From Pantoea sp. RIT-PI-b (GTDB taxonomy: Bacteria; Pseudomonadota; Gammaproteobacteria; Enterobacterales; Enterobacteriaceae), in assembly GCF_001187905.1 (NCBI RefSeq), contig NZ_LGIS01000014.1:248001-312000 (forward strand): a stretch of 64,000 nt of DNA. The letters are read 5' to 3'. A program made the position numbers and the translations under genes. Shown piece after piece: positions 57,996 to 64,000 of the stretch. Every line of letters starts with the position of its first letter. Position 1 is the first letter of the stretch. The notes under the pieces were generated by a model. It searched no databases. It was not told the DNA's origin and worked only from the letters and a program-made list of their open reading frames with translations.

Positions 57996-60293
57996 TTAAC
58001 GTTGCGGCTGCGGAATAATTTTTATATCCACCATACCGATGCCCAGTTTGCGCGGATCCTGGCCGATGATGTTGCCGTCATTCGACTCCTGCGGTTCCGG
58101 CGGTGCAATAATCAAGTTGCGGCTACCGGTGGGATTGGTGAAATGCAGCGTGGTGGTGGAGAAATCCTCCCCCAGATTCAACGGCTGCTCCTGATCTCCC
58201 ACGCGCACCGGGATTGGCCGATGCGCATTGGGGCCGTAGCCACGCGCGGTGATCACCACATCAAAGCGCTCAGGCAGCGGATCGTTGTATTCAATATTCA
58301 CTTCAGGTGCCAGATTAGCGTTCGACCAACGTCCCCAGTTTTCCAGCCGTGATATGCCTTTAAAGCTCTTTACACTGCTCGGCGCGCCGGGCACCGTTAA
58401 CAGGAAGCTGTCTGCGTTGTAGCGAATAGCATTGTCTTCAATGCGAATCTGCTGTTCGTTCAGCTGGAACGTTGCTGCGCTCACCTCCGCTTTCGGGAAG
58501 GTGACTTTACTTTTCCATAGCGGCTTATCAATTCGGGTTACGCTCGGTTTGCCGCCCATTTGCCCCATCGAAATGCACAGATCGTTCGATAGCGCTAAAT
58601 CAGGCTGCCACAGGCGGGCCATCTTGAAGCAGCGATCGACCCAGACGAATTTGTCAGCGGCAGCGAATTTGGAGAGCTGATAGCGCAGTGGCTCAGCGTA
58701 TTCACCTTCCGGCAGCGGTTCGACATGTTTATCAGAGATGCGGAACAGAATCGGCAGCTTGAAGGTCGCGCCCGAGAAGCTGAAAGTATTCTTCTGCTGA
58801 TCGACCGTGAAGTTCTCCATCTTACTGGGGAAATTCCACAGTTGGATGATATCCGCTTTCCACGCCGTGACGCGCTTCGCCATATCCTCAAACTGGGTAG
58901 ACAGCGAGACGGAGGAGAGACCGCTGCGGCCCAGGCCGATGGCGTTATCACCGCCGAGAATATCCAGCACCGTCGCACCGTTATCCAGCGTGCTGCGTTT
59001 GCTATCGAGCACTTCCGCCTGTGGCTGATCGCCACGAATGACCATAAACAGGTCATGGCGCGGCTGTTTGATCAAATATTGATGCGCCGTGTTGTTCATC
59101 GCCAGGTGATCGGACGTCACCACGATGATGGTATTTTTAAACCACGGCGAGGCCTTAATGCGCTCAATCAGCCGCGCCACATGCTCTTGTGAACAGGCCA
59201 CGGCACTAAATGACTGGTTCGGTTTACCGTCATAGCTGTAGCTTTTGCGTTGGCAGCTGCGCGAGATAAAACCATCCGGATGATGGGTATCTACCGTTAG
59301 CGTGAACAATGCAAAGCGCTTCTGCTCACGGGACAGCTCCTCGTATTTCTCAAATACCTCATCCATTACCGTGTCATCGTAGTAGCCCCAGTTATTGCGA
59401 TAGGCGGGATCGGCGACGCGGCTTTTGAGCTCCTCAGAGCCGTACATATTGGCCGCATCAAAGCCGTGCGACAGCAGAAAAGTATCTTTACCGGCGAAAC
59501 GCAAATCCGCGCCCTGAATAAACCAGTTTTCGTAGCCGGAGTTTTTCAGGATATCGCCGAGACAAATATTCTGCGGATAAAAGCTGGAGAGCGAAGCCGA
59601 GGCGTTGCCATCAAAAGGGGCAAACAGCGGAATGCCGCACTGCGAAGCCACCATGCCGGCAATGGTGTAGTCGGTGCCGGGTAACTGTTCGGTTTGGCTG
59701 AAATCGATGCTCTGGTCTTTTTCACGGCTGAGTTCGGGCGCCAGGCCGGGAAAGGCCTGCTGATCGAAGTAGGTCCGTTCGAGGCTTTCGCCATAGATAT
59801 AGACCAGATTGAGCTTCGGCTCGGCTATCACCTTGTTTGGCGTTTTGTAATAGGTTTCGAAATCTGAATCAGCGAGACGCGTGTGGGAGGCGATCAGCTC
59901 TTTCACCTGACGAAACGCCGGCGTGGTTTGTACTGAACCGGCAGCACAGGCAATAGCCAGTAAACTCCAGCCGAGATGATGCTGGGTCTTGCGGCGACGC
60001 AGCAGCCATGTAAGCAGGCAAAATAGCGAGAACAGGCCAATGATTAACCCGATGGCCGGCACCACATATTTGCTCACGCCCGCGCCCGTCAGGCTATTGG
60101 TTAGGGTGTAGAGCACCGCATCATTGATTCCATCGCCCGTGAAATAGTTGCTGGCGAACAGCGTGACGTTAAGCACGATGAACAGGGTAAGCAGCAGCAA
60201 GATCAGACTAAACCAGAATTTATTTCGCCCGGCTTTAAAGGAGTAGACCGCAATCGCAGCCAAAAAGAGTACAACCGAAACCATTTCGGACAA
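57996..60293 (-). CDS. opgB: Phosphoglycerol transferase I OpgB (MdoB)
   Basis: OpgB moves phosphoglycerol from phosphatidylglycerol to periplasmic glucans. The 765 residues are near the E. coli length (763). Four hydrophobic segments at the N-terminus (residues ~5-110) are followed by a periplasmic sulfatase-fold domain with the nucleophile Thr in [13 protein letters not shown], the metal site [12 protein letters not shown], and SDHLAMNN. Conserved Cys are typical. The start is [13 protein letters not shown]. The flanking genes differ from E. coli. Confidence 0.96.
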   Translation of the reverse strand: MSEMVSVVLFLAAIAVYSFKAGRNKFWFSLILLLLTLFIVLNVTLFASNYFTGDGINDAVLYTLTNSLTGAGVSKYVVPAIGLIIGLFSLFCLLTWLLRRRKTQHHLGWSLLAIACAAGSVQTTPAFRQVKELIASHTRLADSDFETYYKTPNKVIAEPKLNLVYIYGESLERTYFDQQAFPGLAPELSREKDQSIDFSQTEQLPGTDYTIAGMVASQCGIPLFAPFDGNASASLSSFYPQNICLGDILKNSGYENWFIQGADLRFAGKDTFLLSHGFDAANMYGSEELKSRVADPAYRNNWGYYDDTVMDEVFEKYEELSREQKRFALFTLTVDTHHPDGFISRSCQRKSYSYDGKPNQSFSAVACSQEHVARLIERIKASPWFKNTIIVVTSDHLAMNNTAHQYLIKQPRHDLFMVIRGDQPQAEVLDSKRSTLDNGATVLDILGGDNAIGLGRSGLSSVSLSTQFEDMAKRVTAWKADIIQLWNFPSKMENFTVDQQKNTFSFSGATFKLPILFRISDKHVEPLPEGEYAEPLRYQLSKFAAADKFVWVDRCFKMARLWQPDLALSNDLCISMGQMGGKPSVTRIDKPLWKSKVTFPKAEVSAATFQLNEQQIRIEDNAIRYNADSFLLTVPGAPSSVKSFKGISRLENWGRWSNANLAPEVNIEYNDPLPERFDVVITARGYGPNAHRPIPVRVGDQEQPLNLGEDFSTTTLHFTNPTGSRNLIIAPPEPQESNDGNIIGQDPRKLGIGMVDIKIIPQPQR

Positions 60294-60509
60294 CGTCAGA
60301 TCCTCATCTTGAATGAATACGCATTCCCTGCGTCAACGACCCTCTTTGGGGGATTTTTGCGTCAATCTATATCGGGTGTCACAAGGCTGCAACACATCCA
60401 ACCAGATTTGTGCGATGCATTCCGATTCGTTTATGGCGGGTTTAGGCTGGCTGTGGTTTGGCCTGGTAGCAACGCAACGGCTGCTACCAGTGAGGGCTGA
60501 GAAGGGAAA

Positions 60510-60899
60510 TTAGAGTTTGCCAGTGAGGTATTGCGCTTCGCCATCGGCAAAGCTCCAGTCACCTTTACTGTTGGTGATAAAACTAATCATCAAATCTGTG
60601 CCCTGTACGCCACAATTTTCCTGCAGCTCGCGCGCTAACTCTGCCATAAACAGGCACTTCTGTTCTTCACTTCTCGGGCTGGTATAAACGCGCACCATCA
60701 CCAGGTTATCACTGCGCTCAAAACCCAAACCGGTGTCCTGAAAGACCATCTGGTAGCCTTTGTTTTCATGAACAATCTGATAGCGATCGCGTGCGGGCAC
60801 TTTGAACGCCGTTAACACCGCGCGATGTGCGGCATCCAGTAAAGTCCGTAATTCTGCTTCAGAACGGCCCTGAATAACGTCAAATGTCAGTAATGGCAT
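60510..60899 (-). CDS. Tautomerase-family protein
   Basis: A 129-residue tautomerase_2 family protein. Choosing ATG 60899 (MPLLTFDVIQGR) places Pro directly after Met, so the catalytic amino-terminal Pro is kept; GAGGG lies seven bases upstream. Eight upstream codons are rejected for this reason. The family pattern continues with YQIVHENKGYQMVFQDTGLG and VYTSPRSEEQK. Substrate unknown. It is divergent from a LysR regulator with ~115 bases between, its probable controller. Confidence 0.9.
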   Translation of the reverse strand: MPLLTFDVIQGRSEAELRTLLDAAHRAVLTAFKVPARDRYQIVHENKGYQMVFQDTGLGFERSDNLVMVRVYTSPRSEEQKCLFMAELARELQENCGVQGTDLMISFITNSKGDWSFADGEAQYLTGKL

Positions 60900-61013
60900 C
60901 AATAAACCCTCGTTTTTGCTCACATGAAAAGAGTAGGATGTGGCTCTATGCTGCCGCTTGCTGCCGGAAAGAAAAAGCGTGCTGGTTGAAATGATTATTT
61001 ATTATTTTGAACA

Positions 61014-61943
61014 ATGAAGATGAAAGAAATTAAAACCGATAGCCTTTGGGTCCATTTGCACTGGTTAACCGTGCTGGCTGAGCTCGGCAGTTTTACGCGT
61101 GCAGCGGAGCGCTTAGACGTCAGCAAAGCGGCGATGAGCCAAAAGATTAAAGAACTGGAAAAGATGGCCGGGGTGGCGTTGGTGCAGCGCACCACGCGCA
61201 GCGTGCGTCTCACTTCCGCCGGTGAAAAACTGGTGGATGAGCTGCGCGATCCCTTTGCGCGCATCGCGCAGAGCTTTTTCAGCGTGCGCGATGAAGCGGG
61301 ACCGGTACGTGGCATGGTGCGCGTAACGGCTCCGGTAGCCTTTGCGCGTCAGCAGCTGGTGCCGATTATTGGTGATTTCTTGCGGGATTATCCGCAGGTG
61401 CGCCTGCAGCTGGATGTGACCGATCGTTTGGTCTCGCTGGGCAGTGAAGGATTTGATCTGGCGATTCGCCACAGCGATAACCTGCCGGAAACGCACGTGG
61501 CGCTGCCGCTGTGTGAAACCCACGCGCTGCTGGTGGCTTCCCCCGCCTATCTGGCACAAAACGGGGTGCCCGCTACGCCGCAGGCGCTGCAGCAGCACAA
61601 CTGCCTGTATTATCCGCGGGGTTTAGAGTCGCCGCAGTGGCGCTTTCGCTTGGCTAGCAACGCCAGTGAAACCGTGCAGGTAAAGATTCAGGGCAACTTT
61701 GCCACTAACAATAGCGAGTCGATTCGTGACGCAGCATTGCAGGGAGTAGGTATCGCGATGCTGCCTGATTTCAGCGCCAGCGCGGCACTCGCCAGCGGTA
61801 CGCTGCAGCAGGTGCTGCCGCAGTGGCAGACGATCGATGCCTTCGCCGATCGTTTATGGGTGGTACGCCCGTATGCTGCACAGGTGCCACGGGCGGTGAC
61901 CACCTTTATCCACTGGTTACGCGCGCGCTTTGTTGATGGGTGA
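61014..61943 (+). CDS. LysR-family regulator (divergent from tautomerase)
   Basis: A 309-residue LysR regulator with helix-turn-helix LTVLAELGSFTRAAERLDVS, KAAMSQKIKELEKM and a substrate-binding domain (RGMVRVTAPVAFARQQLVP, EGFDLAIRHSDNLPETHVAL) of the group that often controls oxidoreductases or drug-response genes. ATG 61014 is used. Its last 27 bases overlap the convergent glycosyltransferase gene. Confidence 0.93.
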   Translation: MKMKEIKTDSLWVHLHWLTVLAELGSFTRAAERLDVSKAAMSQKIKELEKMAGVALVQRTTRSVRLTSAGEKLVDELRDPFARIAQSFFSVRDEAGPVRGMVRVTAPVAFARQQLVPIIGDFLRDYPQVRLQLDVTDRLVSLGSEGFDLAIRHSDNLPETHVALPLCETHALLVASPAYLAQNGVPATPQALQQHNCLYYPRGLESPQWRFRLASNASETVQVKIQGNFATNNSESIRDAALQGVGIAMLPDFSASAALASGTLQQVLPQWQTIDAFADRLWVVRPYAAQVPRAVTTFIHWLRARFVDG

Positions 61944-62930
61944 CGCCAGCGTGATGGGCGTATGCGGTTGCATCATTTGGCCCAACAGGCTGCTGCGGTT
62001 GTAGTGACCGAGGCGCAGGTTGAAGTCGAGATGCAACTGTTCATTGCCGCTGAGCTTAATCACCGGCGGTGGCGTATGCGGGCGCTGGTGAAACAGCACC
62101 GCGTGGGCAAACGCCTCGCTTTTCCAGCCGCTCAGGCGCTGGTAGTAATAGGCGTTCGCCTCGCATTTACGTAGATAGAGATTGACCCGGCGATATTCAC
62201 GCATGGCGATTTGCTGCGCCAGCGAACCCAGTTGCTGTTCCGGCTGGGCAATCTTCTGCGTCAGCAGCGAATAATCATCGCGTTTGGTCAATTCATTGAA
62301 ATAATTTTGTTCGCCGAGATGTTTAATCGGCGCGTAATGTTTTTGCCATTCACGAATAAACGGATTGTTGGCTGTCGCCGCCAGGAACCAGCTCTCAATC
62401 ACCGGCGCGAGATAATTAACGGTGGCATTTTCGTGATAATAACCAATCACATCCATACCACGTTCCTGATGTGCGCGATGCACCCAAGAGAGATCTTCAA
62501 ATAATAACGTACTGCAATCAATAGCAATGCCGCCATAACGTAATAGCAACTCCAGGCGAATGACTTCGCTGCGCTGCTGTGCGCTTAATTGTGAAGAGGT
62601 AAAGATAAAGTCAGGTAAAACTTCTTTTACCGTTAAGCGGTTTAATAAATGAATTTCATGATCGGGATTATCCTGACGAATCTTTTTAATATTTAGCGCC
62701 ATCGATTTGGGTAAATATTCATTATCCCAATACATCCACACTTTTTTTGGAATCTCTGGCAGATCTTTTTCGCCAGAAAGCAACACGATATTGTCCTCTT
62801 CGCTGGGATCGTATTCCGGCGCACAGAGCGCATTATGCTGTTTTTTCTGCAGGAAAGTCTGGCTGGTAAAGGCGAGTCTTTTCCAGTTATGCCAGAGGTT
62901 TAAGGCTGGCTGAAGGCGTTTTTTATTCAT
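61917..62930 (-). CDS. Glycosyltransferase, capsular polysaccharide synthesis type
   Basis: A 337-residue protein of the sugar-transferase family that includes capsule-synthesis and mannosyl-type enzymes. The N-terminal donor region is IPKKVWMYWDNEYLPKSM, and the metal/nucleotide site is in RLELLLRYGGIAIDCSTLLF (Asp138-Cys-Ser), a D-x-S/T form that I recall in this family in place of DxD. No membrane segment is seen. It stands alone, not in a capsule or LPS cluster, and overlaps the LysR gene by 27 bases. The substrate cannot be guessed. Confidence 0.82.
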   Translation of the reverse strand: MNKKRLQPALNLWHNWKRLAFTSQTFLQKKQHNALCAPEYDPSEEDNIVLLSGEKDLPEIPKKVWMYWDNEYLPKSMALNIKKIRQDNPDHEIHLLNRLTVKEVLPDFIFTSSQLSAQQRSEVIRLELLLRYGGIAIDCSTLLFEDLSWVHRAHQERGMDVIGYYHENATVNYLAPVIESWFLAATANNPFIREWQKHYAPIKHLGEQNYFNELTKRDDYSLLTQKIAQPEQQLGSLAQQIAMREYRRVNLYLRKCEANAYYYQRLSGWKSEAFAHAVLFHQRPHTPPPVIKLSGNEQLHLDFNLRLGHYNRSSLLGQMMQPHTPITLASPINKARA

Positions 62931-63347
62931 GATGCACCTGATTATTGTGATTATGGTGGCAAGGCTTCCCTGTTACTGGCGCTGAGCGCTCTTGATTATC
63001 CCTTTCTTTGTGCTGTGTAAAAAAATACTCTCCAGAGCTTAATAAAACATTCTGTGCTGTGCGGCTACCACTTTTTACTTCTTTCAGATAAAGCGGAAAA
63101 TCAAGGATCCGTTAAGTTTTAAATTAACGCTGAATAACATACTGGATTGTTGTTTATTCACTTTTTTCAGCTTAAGACTATTCCTAATAAAATAAGGTTG
63201 GCGTAGCGCAGGCTGCGGATTGAATTAAAAAGTGGGCGTGAGATCACTGGTTAACCTCACTGCATTTTCCGCTGGTCTGCGGTGAGAATCCCACCATGAG
63301 TGAGGGTTAGCTACGCTTAAAGGAGGTGATTAACCAAAGGAGACACT
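62931..63347. other. 417-bp intergenic region before the YncE-like gene
   Basis: AT-rich from about 63000 to 63230, with no ORF that I would support. It should hold the promoters for the glycosyltransferase (minus) and the YncE-like gene (plus). The last ~110 bases are different: they contain the foldable leader at 63232-63311. No repeat of the kinds seen elsewhere in the window is present. Confidence 0.6.
63232..63311 (+). ncRNA. Candidate structured 5' leader of the YncE-like gene
   Basis: GGTTAACCTCACT (63249-63261) can pair with AGTGAGGGTTAGC (63299-63311) as a long outer stem. An inner hairpin joins ATTTTCCGC (63264-63272) and GCGGTGAGAAT (63279-63289) with a TGGTCT loop. The same CCTCAC could instead pair with GTGAG at 63238 or 63282, so alternative folds exist. 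No T-run follows, so it is not a terminator. It does not match any riboswitch consensus that I know. Confidence 0.35.
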
Positions 63348-64000
63348 ATGCAGCGACACAACCGTGGCCTACTGGCGGTCGATAAGCAGGGCAATCGCGT
63401 GCTGTTTCTCAATCCCGAAACCTTTGCCGTTGAGCAAGAGTTAAATGCTTTTCCCCCGCGGCCGCATGAGTTACTGATGCTGCCACAGCTGGAGAAAGCG
63501 TATGTGCCGATCTACGGCGATGGCATTCACGGCGACAACCCGCATCCGGGTCACAAAGTGGCGATCATCGATCTGCGTTTGCGTCAGATCAGTGGCTTTA
63601 TTGATTTGTCGCCGTTAAAAGCACCGCACAGCGGCCAGCTGGGACGCGACGGCAAAGTCTATCTCTGCTGTGAAAACAGCGCGGTGGTCGCGGTGATTGA
63701 TCCGGTCAGCGATCGACTGGAAAAAACCATTCAGCTGCCGTCGCACAATGCGCACCGGCTGACGCTATCGCCTAGCGGCCGCAAACTGTTTACCGAGAAC
63801 GAAGAGGATGCCAGCATTACGGTGGTGGATCTGTGCGAGGCAGAAGGGCGCATTATCGATAACATTCTGATGCCAGGAGCGATCTCAGGGATTGCTGCCT
63901 CACCGAAACATCCCTATCTGGTGGCGAGTGCCGCGGATGCGCCGCTGCTGTATGTCGTCGATCGGCAAAGTCATCGCATCCGTCAGCGCCTGACGTTACC
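63348..64000 (+). CDS. YncE-like beta-propeller protein, 5' part (3' end outside window)
   Basis: The frame is open from ATG 63348 (MQRHNRGLLAVDKQGNRVLF) to the window end, 217 codons. AAGGAGA lies four bases upstream. The repeats VAIIDLRLRQISGFIDLSPL, VVAVIDPVSDRLEKTIQL and ITVVDLCEAEGRIIDNILMP are blades of a YVTN/YncE-type seven-bladed propeller. No signal peptide is seen, so it is probably cytoplasmic, unlike E. coli YncE. Function unknown. Confidence 0.85.
   Translation, partial: MQRHNRGLLAVDKQGNRVLFLNPETFAVEQELNAFPPRPHELLMLPQLEKAYVPIYGDGIHGDNPHPGHKVAIIDLRLRQISGFIDLSPLKAPHSGQLGRDGKVYLCCENSAVVAVIDPVSDRLEKTIQLPSHNAHRLTLSPSGRKLFTENEEDASITVVDLCEAEGRIIDNILMPGAISGIAASPKHPYLVASAADAPLLYVVDRQSHRIRQRLTL

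Noticed and set aside
63232..63311. Cobalamin, TPP or other known riboswitch
   Set aside because: None of their conserved boxes can be found; only the fold is suggestive.

Overview
This window is chromosomal DNA from a member of the Enterobacterales. Gene content and protein sequences resemble the Pantoea/Erwinia group: E. coli-like housekeeping blocks at roughly 70-85% protein similarity as judged by eye, a membrane-bound GMC/cytochrome c sugar-acid dehydrogenase, and a GH20 hexosaminidase. The species call is inference. I see no prophage, insertion sequence, CRISPR array or plasmid function.

Layout. (1) 1-13253 matches the block near 71 min in E. coli: pnp (5' truncated), nlpI, the tiny yrbN, deaD, an SDR/AraC divergent pair, yhbW, the O2-independent ubiquinone genes ubiV-ubiU and divergent ubiT, then yhbS, yhbQ, yhbP, yhbO and yraQ. 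(2) 13146-34204 matches the 96-min block: nrdG-nrdD behind two NrdR boxes, a GH20 hexosaminidase, ridA, pyrL-pyrB-pyrI with its UTP-sensing promoter and attenuator, argI behind paired ARG boxes, rraB-miaE, yjgM, valS-holC-pepA, lptF-lptG, yjiN and yjgR. The two blocks meet where nrdG runs 108 bp into yraQ. (3) 34468-45173 is accessory metabolism: an orphan peptide-type binding protein, a three-gene periplasmic dehydrogenase operon, marC, an acidic unknown protein, a CMD/azoreductase pair opposite a MocR regulator, and yjjA. (4) 45447-64000 holds tRNA-Leu(CAA) with no island beside it. After it come many small regulator/enzyme units (quinone reductase/LysR, MFS, yecA, a 2-oxoglutarate oxygenase with a MetQ-like protein, a serine hydrolase lipoprotein, an RcnB-like protein, MocR/GNAT), opgB, a tautomerase, a LysR regulator, a glycosyltransferase and the start of a YncE-like beta-propeller.

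Themes. Anaerobic or low-oxygen metabolism is well represented (NrdDG, UbiTUV). Nucleotide and arginine synthesis (PyrBI, ArgI) sit side by side and share carbamoyl phosphate. Envelope biogenesis is covered by LptFG, OpgB and NlpI.

The most unusual content is non-coding. A ~139-bp three-hairpin element occurs four times in the same orientation, and its stems change in compensating pairs. A second set of GTAG-headed REP-like palindromes comes in three stem sequences. A potentially structured leader precedes the YncE-like gene. Among proteins, the SDR at 4546-5292 has Trp in place of the catalytic Tyr, and NrdG carries a 33-residue tail created by reading into yraQ.
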